64,000 nucleotides of DNA from NCBI RefSeq assembly GCF_039614725.1, contig NZ_CP154859.1, forward strand, positions 3,658,001 to 3,722,000, written 5' to 3'. How positions within the stretch are numbered: the first letter of the stretch is position 1; each line of letters opens with the position of its first letter. Source of the DNA: Thauera sp. JM12B12. Lineage in GTDB: Bacteria; Pseudomonadota; Gammaproteobacteria; Burkholderiales; Rhodocyclaceae. The notes beneath the pieces were generated by a model. That model ran no database searches and was not told the origin of the DNA. It saw only the letters and a program-made list of their open reading frames with translations. Positions 52,401 to 60,355 of the stretch are shown piece after piece. Position numbers and translations under genes: made by a program.

Positions 52401-53806
52401 TCGTAGAGGCGGAAGCAGATGCCGTCCATGACGCGGCCGCAGCGGCCGGCGCGCTGCTTCGCCGCCGACTGGGCGATCTTCTCGACCTGCAGCTGCTCGA
52501 CCTTGTTGCGCGGCGAATAGCGCTTGATGCGCGCCAGCCCGGTGTCGACCACGTAGCGGATGCCGGGCACGGTCAGCGAGGTCTCGGCGACGTTGGTCGA
52601 CAGCACCACCCGGCGCCCGTTGGAGGGCGAGAACACGCGCGCCTGCTCCTGTGCCGACTGGCGCGCGAACAGCGGCAGGATCTCGGTGCCGGGCAGGTGG
52701 TGGGCCTTGCGCAGCGCCTCGGCGGCCTCGCGGATCTCGCGCTCGCCGGGCAGGAAGACGAGCACGTCGCCGGGGCCGCAGCGCTGTGCCTCGTCGACCG
52801 CATCGACCAGCGCGTCCATGAGGTCGCGACTCCTGTCCTTGCTGGCGTCCCTTCCGGCCTCCTTTCCGCCGCGCGCGGCGCCGCGCGCGGCCGCAGCAGG
52901 GTCGAGCGCCTCGTTCTCCACCGGCCGGTAGCGCATCTCGATCGGATACAGCCGGCCCGACACCTCGATCACCGGCGCCGGCCTGCCCGTCGCGTCGGCG
53001 AAGTGCTTCGCGAAACGCTCGGCATCCAGCGTCGCCGAGGTCACCACCACCTTCAGGTCGGGCCGGCGCGGCAGCAGGGTCTTGAGGTAGCCGAGCAGGA
53101 AGTCGATGTTGAGGCTGCGCTCGTGGGCCTCGTCGATGATCAGGGTGTCGTAGGCGGCGAGCAGCGGGTCGGTCTGGGTCTCGGCGAGCAGGATGCCGTC
53201 GGTCATCAGCTTGACGTGGCTGCGCTCGCCGGTCTTGTCGGTGAAGCGGATCTTGTAGCCGACGACCTCGCCGAGCGGGCTCTTGAGCTCCTGTGCGATG
53301 CGGCTCGCGGTGGCGCGCGCGGCCAGCCGGCGCGGCTGGGTGTGGCCGATCAGGCCGGCGACGCCGCGCCCCAACGTCAGCGCGATCTTGGGCAGCTGGG
53401 TGGTCTTGCCCGAGCCGGTCTCGCCACAGACGATGATGACCTGGTGGGCGGCAAGCGCCTGCGCGATCTCGTCGCGGCGAGCGGACACCGGGAGCTCGGG
53501 CGGAAAGTCCGGCACCGGCAGGGCGGCGCGGCGGGCGAGCAGCGCGGCGCGCGAACGCTCGAGGAGCGCGTCGAAGTCCGCCTGCAGGCGCGTCTGGCGG
53601 TCGGCAGCCGCAGCCTGTCCTTGCGCGCGCGCATCCTCTCCCGATCGGCCCGGCTGCGATGCGCCCCCCTTGTCTGCGCCGCCTGCGCGCAGCGGGCGCG
53701 CGAGATCGCGCGCCAGGCGGCGCAGGCGCGGGCGATCGACACTCAGACAGTCGTCGAAATTCGGCAGGTCGGAGGGGCGCCGCGCGCCCCGATGGTCAGC
53801 CCTCAT
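49466..53806 (-). CDS. hrpA: ATP-dependent RNA helicase HrpA
   Basis: 1446 residues against about 1300 in E. coli. DEAH-box helicase with Walker A GETGSGKT (128-135), DEAH at 225-228, the SAT motif near 262, a helicase C domain with RAGRCGR, then HA2, OB and the DUF3418 HrpA-specific C-terminus. HrpA rescues stalled or collided ribosomes in E. coli. Two low-complexity parts add length: an Ala/Gly/Gln-rich N-terminus (40-75) and a Gly/Ala-rich insertion at about residues 1077-1159 (DNA about 50330-50575). The first 40 residues are uncertain. A GATAAT box at 53836-53841 is a likely -10. Confidence 0.95.
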   Translation of the reverse strand: MRADHRGARRPSDLPNFDDCLSVDRPRLRRLARDLARPLRAGGADKGGASQPGRSGEDARAQGQAAAADRQTRLQADFDALLERSRAALLARRAALPVPDFPPELPVSARRDEIAQALAAHQVIIVCGETGSGKTTQLPKIALTLGRGVAGLIGHTQPRRLAARATASRIAQELKSPLGEVVGYKIRFTDKTGERSHVKLMTDGILLAETQTDPLLAAYDTLIIDEAHERSLNIDFLLGYLKTLLPRRPDLKVVVTSATLDAERFAKHFADATGRPAPVIEVSGRLYPIEMRYRPVENEALDPAAAARGAARGGKEAGRDASKDRSRDLMDALVDAVDEAQRCGPGDVLVFLPGEREIREAAEALRKAHHLPGTEILPLFARQSAQEQARVFSPSNGRRVVLSTNVAETSLTVPGIRYVVDTGLARIKRYSPRNKVEQLQVEKIAQSAAKQRAGRCGRVMDGICFRLYDEDDFDRRPPHTDPEILRSSLAGVILRMKALKLGAVEDFPFIDAPGSRLIGDGYALLAELGAVTDDEARQLTPIGSELAKLPLDPRIGRMILAARDRGALAELLVIAAALSVQDPRERPQDSPGAADQAHAKFRGGEQDEKSEFLWYWHLWKAWDEVQRHESSSKQKAWCKKNFLNYMRMREWRDVFAQLHTLCAEHGWKENAQPANYEAIHKALLAGLLGNIGCKVDDASGPQAGAYLGARGIKFWPHPGSALAKKAGKWIMAAEQVETSRLFGRCIARIEPEWVEEVGGHLVKRQVFEPHWSKSSGAVRAWERGTLYGLVIYPRRGVAYRDIDPALCRELLIREGLVQGEIAEGPARAMAFLAHNQRLVAEIERLEHKSRRPDVLVDEALIEAFYDSKIPQDVCDVAGLERWRKKAENTEPKLLHLSREQLMRHEAEGVTTDRFPPALEVLGQKLKLSYLHQPGEADDGVTLTVPLAMLNQIPANRCEWLVPGLLEEKVAALMKTVPQKHRHRLQPVGESAAAFMAAFEAGEFDTDEALLKMLQRFVEERVQLKLPLESFRPENLKPHCFMNFRVIDEHGRVMGQSRNLMELRARFREQVAARFSAAKIGGALAGALSAAGVGAGGDQAGGGGARGADEGAGTRSDRGRYGVRADAAPGAGVAAGRKGGKAVGNAGGDASGRGAAAAELPAQSLSGFTAWSFGALPELLEIRVAGREVIGFPALHDDGDSVSLRPYDTPEEAARVHRRGLARLFALNLKDQVRAVERLPGLRELALQYMSFGTEAELKARLVEATLTRCCLLEPLPADAEAFARRCAEARSRVSLVAQEFMRLAGGLLAEHSALQKRLAGLKTFPDAVADMQSQLAALLPKDFLVAFPWERLAHFTRYLKAASVRVDKLRNNPARDAQAMAEWKALAQAWERERLARRRAGVEDPALEEFRWLLEELRVGLYAQELKTPMPVSVKRLQKIWDSRPR

Positions 53807-53919
53807 GGATCCGTTTCAGCTTCGTCAGGGCGCGCATTATCCTCCGCATCGTCGCCTTGTTGGCGCCGCGGTGCGACAATGACCGCCGTCCCCGCACGAC
53901 CTGCAAGCCGAGCCCGACC

Positions 53920-54438
53920 ATGCCCGCCCACGCCATCGCCGCCGTCGTCTACAAGCCCACCGACAACATCGAGGCCCTGCTCGCCGCCGCGGCGCGTGCG
54001 CTCGCGGCCCGCGGCGTGAAGCTCGGCGGTGTGCTGCAGCACGACATCGCCACCGTCATCGACGACCCCTGCGCCATGGAACTGGAGAACCTCGAGACCG
54101 GCGAGAGCATTCCGCTGTCGCAGGACCTGGGGCGGGGTTCGGTGTCCTGCCGGGTCGACCCGGACGCGCTGGCGCGCGGCTCGATGGCGGTGCGCGGCGC
54201 GATCGCGCGCGGGGTCGAGCTGGTGATCATCAACAAGTTCGGCGCGCAGGAAGTGTCGGGTGCCGGCCTGCGCGACGAGATGGGCGAGACGGTGATGGCC
54301 GGCGTGCCGCTGCTGACCGCGGTAGGCGAGCGCTTCCTCGACGAATGGAAGGACTTCACCGGCGGCGAGGGCGCGCTGCTGCCGCCCACGCTTGGCGCCA
54401 TCCTCGACTGGTGGAGCGCCCGGCAAGCGCAAGCGTGA
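53920..54438 (+). CDS. DUF2478 family protein
   Basis: 172 residues. [20 protein letters not shown] starts an alpha/beta domain, followed by [26 protein letters not shown] and [12 protein letters not shown], a pattern that suggests a P-loop-like or THEP1-like fold without a clear Walker A. I recall the family as often lying near molybdate-uptake genes, but none are visible here. ATG at 53920; the frame is open upstream into the hrpA promoter region. Followed closely by a YkgJ-type gene; the stop overlaps a possible GTG start of that gene. Confidence 0.7.
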   Translation: MPAHAIAAVVYKPTDNIEALLAAAARALAARGVKLGGVLQHDIATVIDDPCAMELENLETGESIPLSQDLGRGSVSCRVDPDALARGSMAVRGAIARGVELVIINKFGAQEVSGAGLRDEMGETVMAGVPLLTAVGERFLDEWKDFTGGEGALLPPTLGAILDWWSARQAQA

Positions 54439-54488
54439 CGGCGTCCCGCACGATGCGTTGCGCAACGGCCCCGGCCACGGGCGATGCA

Positions 54489-54743
54489 ATGCGCTGCCGC
54501 CCGGGCTGCGCGGCATGCTGCATCGCGCCCTCGATCTCCTCGCCGATTCCCGGCATGCCGCAGGGCAAGCCCGCCGGCGTGCGCTGCGTCCAGCTCGACG
54601 CGTCTGACCGCTGCCAGCTCTTCGGCGACCCGCGGCGGCCTGCGGTGTGCGCCAGCCTGCAGCCTTCCGCCGAGATGTGCGGTGCTGACCGCACCCATGC
54701 CATGCGCTTCCTCGACCGCCTCGAGCGCCTGACCGCAGCCTGA
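54489..54743 (+). CDS. YkgJ-family cysteine-cluster protein
   Basis: 84 residues from the ATG at 54489. [20 protein letters not shown] supplies four cysteines, and [21 protein letters not shown] and EMCG four more, the pattern of the YkgJ zinc/iron-chelating family. The role is unknown. Possible earlier starts are ATG 54453 and GTG 54435, the latter overlapping the DUF2478 stop. The MRCRPGC start matches the usual N-terminus best. Repeats begin 22 bases after the stop. Confidence 0.8.
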   Translation: MRCRPGCAACCIAPSISSPIPGMPQGKPAGVRCVQLDASDRCQLFGDPRRPAVCASLQPSAEMCGADRTHAMRFLDRLERLTAA

Positions 54744-54764
54744 ACGGCCGCGTGTGGGCGCGCG

Positions 54765-54821
54765 TGTGGGAGCGGCCCCTGTGGGAGCGGCCCCTGTGGG
54801 AGCGGCCCCTGTGGGAGCGGG
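54765..54821. repeat. 15-bp tandem repeat, 3.8 copies
   Basis: TGTGGGAGCGGCCCC repeated perfectly at 54765, 54780 and 54795, with a fourth partial copy at 54810 that runs into the REP-like palindrome. Degenerate pieces (GTGTGGGCGC) precede it. Confidence 0.9.
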
Positions 54822-54877
54822 CTTGCCCGCGAACGCCCCCGCGCAAGCACCGCTTCCGCGGGCAAGCCCACTCCCAC
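54811..54877. repeat. REP-like palindromic element
   Basis: Two 21-base arms, GTGGGAGCGGGCTTGCCCGC(G) at 54811-54831 and its reverse complement with one mismatch at 54857-54877, separated by 25 bases. The arm matches the well-known GTGGGAGCGGGCTTGCCCGCGA type of REP sequence common in Pseudomonas. Such elements are usually moved by REP-associated tyrosine transposases. Confidence 0.8.
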
Positions 54878-54918
54878 CGCGGCATCGTGGGATCGCCCTG
54901 CCACCGCGAGCCACGACC

Positions 54919-54947
54919 CTGCAGTGCAATATTCCAGCGGCTATAAT
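54919..54947 (+). promoter_or_regulatory. Putative promoter of uppP
   Basis: Perfect TATAAT at 54942-54947, 59 bases before the uppP ATG. The -35 position (CTGCAG, 17-base spacer) is poor, so the promoter may need an activator or the -10 box may be fortuitous. Confidence 0.5.
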
Positions 54948-55005
54948 CGGGCGCTTCGCCCGGCGCCGCAGCCGAACCCGTCAGCACGCACCCGAACCTC
55001 GCCGC

Positions 55006-55830
55006 ATGGACCTCTCCCTCCTCCTGATCGCACTCGTCCTCGGCATCGTCGAAGGCCTCACCGAATTCCTGCCGGTGTCCTCCACCGGCCACCTGATCAT
55101 CGTCGGCGACCTGCTCGGCTACAACGACGACACCAGCAAGGTCTTCAAGATCGTCATCCAGCTCGCCGCCATCCTCGCCGTGTGCTGGGACTACCGCGAG
55201 CGCCTGATCAAGGTCGCCGTCGGCCTGCCGACCCAGCCGAGCGCCCAGCGCTTCGTGTGGATGCTGTTCATCGGCTTCCTGCCCGCAGCCATCCTCGGGC
55301 TGATGTTCCACTCCACGATCAAGGGGCTGCTCTTCAACCCGATCACGGTGGCGACCGCGCTCGTGGTCGGCGGCCTGATCATCCTGTACGTGGAAAAGCG
55401 CGCCTATCACCCCCGCATCAACGACGTGGACGAGATGCGCTGGACCGACGCGCTCAAGGTCGGCTTCGCGCAGGCGCTGGCGATGATCCCCGGCACCTCG
55501 CGCTCGGGCGCGACCATCATGGGCGGACTGATCTTCGGCCTGTCGCGCAGAACGGCAGCGGAGTTCTCCTTCTTCCTGGCGATCCCGACCATGTTCGCCG
55601 CCACCGCCTACGACCTGTACAAGAACTGGGCGCTGCTGCGGCTCGAAGACCTGCCGGTGTTCGCGGTCGGCTTCGTCGCCTCCTTCATCGCCGCGATGTG
55701 GGCGGTGAAGAGCTTCATCAAGTTCATCTCCAACCACACCTTCGTCGTCTTCGCCTGGTACCGCATCATCTTCGGCCTCTTCGTGCTGGCGACCTGGTAC
55801 TTCGGCTGGGTCGAGTGGTCCGAGCCCTGA
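55006..55830 (+). CDS. uppP: Undecaprenyl-diphosphatase UppP (BacA)
   Basis: 274 residues, integral inner-membrane enzyme that recycles the lipid carrier for peptidoglycan synthesis and gives bacitracin resistance when abundant. The catalytic E-rich motif [15 protein letters not shown] is at residues 16-30 and the second motif [11 protein letters not shown] near 158-168; about eight hydrophobic helices. The ATG at 55006 gives the usual N-terminus; the upstream open frame is made by the 15-bp repeats and is not coding. Confidence 0.96.
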   Translation: MDLSLLLIALVLGIVEGLTEFLPVSSTGHLIIVGDLLGYNDDTSKVFKIVIQLAAILAVCWDYRERLIKVAVGLPTQPSAQRFVWMLFIGFLPAAILGLMFHSTIKGLLFNPITVATALVVGGLIILYVEKRAYHPRINDVDEMRWTDALKVGFAQALAMIPGTSRSGATIMGGLIFGLSRRTAAEFSFFLAIPTMFAATAYDLYKNWALLRLEDLPVFAVGFVASFIAAMWAVKSFIKFISNHTFVVFAWYRIIFGLFVLATWYFGWVEWSEP

Positions 55831-55845
55831 TCGAGACAAATTGCG

Positions 55846-56418
55846 ATGATCGTCTACCTCCATGGCTTCCGCTCCGCACCGGCCTCGATCAAGGCTCAGG
55901 CGCTCAAGGCACGCATGGCCGAGCGCGGGCTCGCCGAGCGGTTCTGGTGCGAACAACTGCCGGTGTCGCCGCGCGCGGCAATCGCGCTCGCCGAGGATGC
56001 GATCGCGCGCGCCCGCGCCGCCGGCCTCGAGCCCGCGGTGGTCGGCAGTTCGCTCGGCGGCTACTACGCCACCTGGCTCGCCGAGCGCCACGACCTGCGC
56101 GCGGTGCTGGTCAATCCGGCGGTGGTCGCACCGCTCGAGCTGGGTGCCTACGTGGGCATCCAGGACAACATGTACACCGGCGAGCGCTTCGCGTTCACCC
56201 GCGCCCACATCGACGAGCTGCGCGCGCTGGAGGTGCCGGCGATCACCCGCCCGGATCGCTACTGGCTGCTGGCGGAGACCGGCGACGAAGTGCTCGATTA
56301 CCGCCACGCCGTGCGCAAGTACGCCGGTGCCCGGCAGTCCGTGCTCGAAGGCGGCGACCACGGCTTCTCGCGCTGGGGCGACTTCCTCGACCCGGTCATC
56401 GACTTCACCTGCCGCTGA
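55846..56418 (+). CDS. YqiA/YcfP-type alpha/beta-hydrolase esterase
   Basis: 190 residues. Small alpha/beta-hydrolase: MIVYLHGFRSAP opens with the oxyanion loop, GSSLGG (67-72) holds the nucleophile Ser69, TGDEVLDY the acid and GGDHGFS the catalytic His. Cytoplasmic. Fifteen bases after uppP and 16 before the methyltransferase gene, so probably one operon, but no metabolic link is evident. Confidence 0.9.
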   Translation: MIVYLHGFRSAPASIKAQALKARMAERGLAERFWCEQLPVSPRAAIALAEDAIARARAAGLEPAVVGSSLGGYYATWLAERHDLRAVLVNPAVVAPLELGAYVGIQDNMYTGERFAFTRAHIDELRALEVPAITRPDRYWLLAETGDEVLDYRHAVRKYAGARQSVLEGGDHGFSRWGDFLDPVIDFTCR

Positions 56419-56434
56419 CGGGAGCCCGCCACCG

Positions 56435-57331
56435 ATGAGCACGCACGACAACGCCCGTGGCATTGCGAAAGAGGCCGCCAGCGCCGCGCCCGGCTTCGAC
56501 CCGCGCCGCTTCAAGGCCATGGAGCGCGCCGGCTTCAACCGCATCGCCGCACGCTACGCCGACGGCGCCCATCTGCGCGCCGACCTCGCCGCCGCCCTGC
56601 TCGATGCCGCCGCGCTCGCGCCCGGCCAGCGCGTGCTCGATCTCGCCAGCGGCCCCGGCCTGCTCGCGCGCGATGCCGCGCTGCGGGTCGCGCCCGGCGG
56701 CACCGTGCTCGCCACCGACATCGCCGAGGGCATGCTCGCCGAGGGCGCGCACCGCTGCGGCGAACATGCGGACGCACCCTGCTTCGCCGCCACCGACGCC
56801 GAGCAGCTGTGCCTGGCCGACGCCAGCGTTGACCGCGTGCTCGCCGGGCTTGCGCTGTTCATCTTCCCCGAGCCCGAGCGCGCCCTCGCCGAGATGCACC
56901 GCGTGCTCGCGCCCGGCGGCGTGCTCGCGCTGTCGGTGTGGGGACCGCGCGAAACCGTACCCCTGATCCACCGTGCGCAGGACACCATCGCCCACCTGCT
57001 GCCGCCGCCCAAGGTGCCTCGCCCCTCGGTGTTCCGCTACGGTCAGCCCGAGGCGCTCGCGCACGTCCTGACCGCGGCCGGCTTCGTCGACATCGACATC
57101 CGCACGTGCGCGTTCAGCTGCCACTTCGACACCGCCACCGCCTACTGGCAGGCTTTCCTCGACCTCGCCGGGGGTGCGGCCGAAGCGCTCGGCCGCCTGC
57201 CGCAGGCCACTCAGGATGCACTGCAGGCCGCAGTCGCGGATGAGCTCGCAGCACATCGCTGCGCAGACGATCGCGGCGGCTACCTGGTCCCCGCGCGAAC
57301 CCTGGTGGCAAGCGCGCGCCGTCCGGGCTGA
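56435..57331 (+). CDS. Class I SAM-dependent methyltransferase
   Basis: 298 residues. Rossmann methyltransferase of the UbiE/Methyltransf_11 type: VLDLASGPGLLARDAA (motif I, near 67-82), ATDIAEGML (motif II) and MHRVLAPGGVLALSVWGP. Substrate unknown. ATG at 56435 follows GGGAG. The frame is open upstream through the esterase gene, which is the real coding frame there. A GC hairpin follows the stop. Confidence 0.82.
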   Translation: MSTHDNARGIAKEAASAAPGFDPRRFKAMERAGFNRIAARYADGAHLRADLAAALLDAAALAPGQRVLDLASGPGLLARDAALRVAPGGTVLATDIAEGMLAEGAHRCGEHADAPCFAATDAEQLCLADASVDRVLAGLALFIFPEPERALAEMHRVLAPGGVLALSVWGPRETVPLIHRAQDTIAHLLPPPKVPRPSVFRYGQPEALAHVLTAAGFVDIDIRTCAFSCHFDTATAYWQAFLDLAGGAAEALGRLPQATQDALQAAVADELAAHRCADDRGGYLVPARTLVASARRPG

Positions 57332-57356
57332 CCGCCAGGCCCCTTGCCGCGCACCA

Positions 57357-57377
57357 GGGCGGGGGCACACCCCGCCC
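57357..57377. terminator. GC hairpin after the methyltransferase gene
   Basis: GGGCGGGG / CCCCGCCC, eight perfect pairs with loop GCACA, 26 bases after the stop. Only a scattered T-rich stretch (CCTTCTTCG) follows, so termination is uncertain. Confidence 0.45.
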
Positions 57378-57444
57378 CGCAGCGCCTTCTTCGCGCCCAC
57401 GCCGCCCCCTCCAGCCGTCTCCCGACCGTTCCCCGGATCCCCAC

Positions 57445-58407
57445 TTGCCCGCCCCCGACGCCCGCACGCCCACCCAGATCCCGTCCATCTCCAGCGCCGA
57501 AGCTGACGCACGTGCCGCGCGCCAGGGCATGTTCGCCGCGCTCGCCGCCTTCGTGACCTGGGGTCTGGCGCCGCTCTACTTCCGCGCCCTCGGCAGCGTG
57601 CCGCCGTTCGAAATCGTCGCCCACCGCGTGCTGTGGTCAGCCCTGTTCCTCGCCGGCCTGCTCGCGGCGGTGAGCTCGACCGGCGGCTACGCCCGCGTAC
57701 GTGCGGCGCTTGCCCAGCCGCGCCTGCTCGCGCTCCTCACCCTCACCGCATTGCTCACGAGCAGCAACTGGCTGGTATTCATCTGGGCGATCGACGCCGG
57801 CCGGCTGCTCGAGGCGAGCCTGGGCTACTTCATCAACCCGCTGGTCAGTGTGGCGCTCGGCGCGCTCTTTCTCGGCGAACGCCTGCGCCCGCTGCAGGCG
57901 GTTGCGGTGGCGATCGCCTGCGCGGGCGTGGGCTGGCGGGTGTGGCAGCTCGGCAGCCTGCCGTGGATCCCGCTTTTCCTCGCGGGCACCTTCGGCCTCT
58001 ACGGCCTGCTGCGCAAGCGCGCCCCGGTAGACGCGGTGGGCGGGCTCTTCATCGAGACTCTGGTGGTTGCGCCGCTCGCGCTCGGCTGGCTGCTTTGGCT
58101 GCACATGCACGAAAGCCTCGCCTTCGGCAGCGGCGCCGCGACGGACTGGCTGCTGCCGCTCACCGGGGTGATCACCGCGGTGCCGCTGATGCTGTTCGCG
58201 GTCGGCGCCCGCCGCCTGCCACTGGCCACCGTCGGCTTCCTGCAATACATCGCGCCCAGCCTCAACTTCCTCGTCGCCGTGCTGCTCTTTCGCGAGCCCT
58301 TCGACACCACCCAGCTCGTCGGCTTCGCACTCATCTGGTTCGCGCTCGCGGTGTATTCCTTCGATCTGCTGCGTGCCGCACGCCGGCCCGCGCTCCGAAT
58401 CCAGTAA
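57445..58407 (+). CDS. rarD: RarD-type EamA family transporter
   Basis: 320 residues from a TTG at 57445, or 292 from the ATG at 57529. Ten-helix DMT-superfamily permease; ALAAFVTWGLAPLYFRAL, HRVLWSALFL, TSSNWLVFIWAI and SLGYFINPLVSVALG are RarD signatures. Homology of the ARQG residues before Met29 to the E. coli N-terminus suggests the true start is upstream of 57529, hence the TTG choice, but this is uncertain. E. coli RarD gives chloramphenicol resistance when overexpressed; its natural substrate is unknown. Starts the rarD-RNase-tonB-aroE-mtgA run. Confidence 0.87.
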   Translation: MPAPDARTPTQIPSISSAEADARAARQGMFAALAAFVTWGLAPLYFRALGSVPPFEIVAHRVLWSALFLAGLLAAVSSTGGYARVRAALAQPRLLALLTLTALLTSSNWLVFIWAIDAGRLLEASLGYFINPLVSVALGALFLGERLRPLQAVAVAIACAGVGWRVWQLGSLPWIPLFLAGTFGLYGLLRKRAPVDAVGGLFIETLVVAPLALGWLLWLHMHESLAFGSGAATDWLLPLTGVITAVPLMLFAVGARRLPLATVGFLQYIAPSLNFLVAVLLFREPFDTTQLVGFALIWFALAVYSFDLLRAARRPALRIQ

Positions 58408-58434
58408 ACTAGCGCGCTTGAATTCTCCAGGCAG

Positions 58435-60348
58435 ATGCCGATGTTCGTGCTGTATGAAGAGGACGGGGCCTTCAAGGCCGGCACCATCCTCGCCGATAAC
58501 GAAACCACCCTGCAGGTCGAGAACACGCACGGCAAGCGGGTCAAGCTCAAGCGCGCCAACGTGATGCTCGAATTCCGCGAGCCTGGCCCGGCCGATCTGC
58601 TCGCGCGCGCCGAGGCCGACGCCGAAGCGCTCGACATCGAGTTCCTGTGGGAGGTGTGCGGCGACGAGGAATTCGCCTTCGCCGACTTCGCCGCCGAATA
58701 CCAGGGGCATACACCGACCGCGATCGAATCCGCCGCCGTCCTGCTGCGCCTGCACTCGGCGCCGATCTGGTTCCATCGCAAGGGCAAGGGGCGCTTCCGC
58801 AAGGCGCCCGCGGACATCCTCCAGGCCGCGCTCGCCGGCCTGGAGAAAAAGCGTCAGCAGGCCGCCGCGATCGAGCACATGCGCACCGAGCTCGTCGCCG
58901 GCCGCCTGCCGCCCGAGATCGCCGCGCTGCTGCCGCAGGCGCTCTACCGCCCCGACCGCAACCGCCCCGAGATCAAGGCTCTGGAGGCCGCCTGCGTGGA
59001 CAGCGGGTTGTCGGCGCCGCGCCTGCTGCTGTCCTGCGGCGCGCTCGCATCGAGCTACGACTTCCACTACAACCGCTTCCTCTTCGAGCACTTCCCGGAG
59101 GGCACGAGCTTCCCCGCCGTCGAGCCTGCGACGCTCCCGCAAGGCCTGCCGCGCGCGGAGGTGGCCGCGTTCTCGATCGACGATGCCTCCACCACCGAAA
59201 TCGACGACGCCTTCTCGGTGACGCCGCGCGCCGGCGGCGGCTGGCGCATCGGCATCCACATCGCCGCGCCGGCGCTGGGCTTCGCGCGCGGCTCCGGGCT
59301 GGACGCGATCGCCCGCCGCCGTCTGTCCACCGTGTACATGCCCGGCAGCAAGATCACCATGCTGCCCGACGAGGTGGTGCAGACCTTCACCCTCGCCGAA
59401 GGCCGCGACTGCCCGGCGGTGTCGCTCTACCTGGACGTCACCCCCGGGCTGGCCATCGTCGGCGAGGAGAGCCGGGTGGAGATCGTCCCGATCGTCGCCA
59501 ACCTGCGTCACCACGACATCGAGCCGGTGTTCAACGACGAGACCGTGCATAGCGGCCTGCCCGACTTCCCGTGGAAACAGGAGCTCTCGCTGCTGTGGGA
59601 CCTCGCCACCGTGCTCGAGGCCGGCCGCGGCAAGGCCGGCGGCAACGAGGACCGCATCGACTTCGGTTTCAGCGTCGACTGGAACGTCGACACCGCCGAC
59701 GGCCCCGGCCACGTCAGCATCAGCCGCCGGCTGCGCGGCTCGCCGATGGACAAGCTGGTCGCCGAACTGATGATTCACGCCAACATGACCTGGGGCAAGC
59801 TGCTCGACGCCTCGGGCATCCCCGGCCTCTATCGCGCGCAAGGCGGCGGGAAGGTGCGCATGACCACCGTCGCCGCGCCGCACGAGGGCCTCGGGGTGGA
59901 TTGCTACGCGTGGTCGAGCTCGCCCCTGCGCCGCTACGTGGACCTGGTCAACCAGTGGCAGATCATCTCGGTGCTGCAGGGCACGCCCCCGGCCTTCGCC
60001 CCCAAGTCGGCCGAGCTCATGGCGGCGATGCGCGACTTCGAGCTCACCTACGCCGAGTACGCCGAATTCCAGCGCGGCATGGAACGCTACTGGTGCCTGC
60101 GCTGGCTGCGTCAGCACGGCCGCGGCGAGGTCGAGGCCACCGTGCTGCGCGAGAACGTGGTGCGCCTGACCGAGATCCCGCTCGTGTTCCGCGTGCCCTC
60201 GCTGCCGCTGCAGATCCCCGGGAGCCGGGTCAAGCTCTTCGTCGAGCACACCGACCTGCTCGACGTCGAGGTCGAGGCCCGCTTCGTGCAGACGCTTGCC
60301 GAACCCGAGCCCGGCGCCCTCGCCGAAGCCGGCTTCGGCTTCGCCTGA
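58435..60348 (+). CDS. RNase II/R family exoribonuclease (RNB domain)
   Basis: 637 residues. 3'-5' exoribonuclease. The RNB catalytic block FSIDDASTTEIDDAF (246-260) has the metal-binding aspartates; VAELMIHANMTWGKLL (about 439-454) and SSSPLRRYVDLVNQWQI (about 490-506) are the other RNB motifs. It lacks the canonical pair of N-terminal cold-shock domains and has instead a short SH3-like/HTH segment (1-125), a form common in betaproteobacteria. Twenty-seven bases after rarD, eight before tonB. Confidence 0.9.
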   Translation: MPMFVLYEEDGAFKAGTILADNETTLQVENTHGKRVKLKRANVMLEFREPGPADLLARAEADAEALDIEFLWEVCGDEEFAFADFAAEYQGHTPTAIESAAVLLRLHSAPIWFHRKGKGRFRKAPADILQAALAGLEKKRQQAAAIEHMRTELVAGRLPPEIAALLPQALYRPDRNRPEIKALEAACVDSGLSAPRLLLSCGALASSYDFHYNRFLFEHFPEGTSFPAVEPATLPQGLPRAEVAAFSIDDASTTEIDDAFSVTPRAGGGWRIGIHIAAPALGFARGSGLDAIARRRLSTVYMPGSKITMLPDEVVQTFTLAEGRDCPAVSLYLDVTPGLAIVGEESRVEIVPIVANLRHHDIEPVFNDETVHSGLPDFPWKQELSLLWDLATVLEAGRGKAGGNEDRIDFGFSVDWNVDTADGPGHVSISRRLRGSPMDKLVAELMIHANMTWGKLLDASGIPGLYRAQGGGKVRMTTVAAPHEGLGVDCYAWSSSPLRRYVDLVNQWQIISVLQGTPPAFAPKSAELMAAMRDFELTYAEYAEFQRGMERYWCLRWLRQHGRGEVEATVLRENVVRLTEIPLVFRVPSLPLQIPGSRVKLFVEHTDLLDVEVEARFVQTLAEPEPGALAEAGFGFA

Positions 60349-60355
60349 GGCCGCC

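Noticed and set aside
50222..54019. Open frame of 1265 codons opposite hrpA
   Set aside because: Mirrors the third-position GC bias of hrpA; the product is Ala/Arg/Leu/Asp-rich with no recognisable domain, while hrpA on the other strand has all helicase motifs.
54765..54877. CRISPR array
   Set aside because: Repeat units are 15 bp with no unique spacers, and there are no cas genes.
54752..55005. N-terminal extension of uppP through WERPL or VGAAP repeats
   Set aside because: The repeats come from the 15-bp DNA array and a REP-like palindrome; UppP starts at MDLSLLL and a -10 box lies between.
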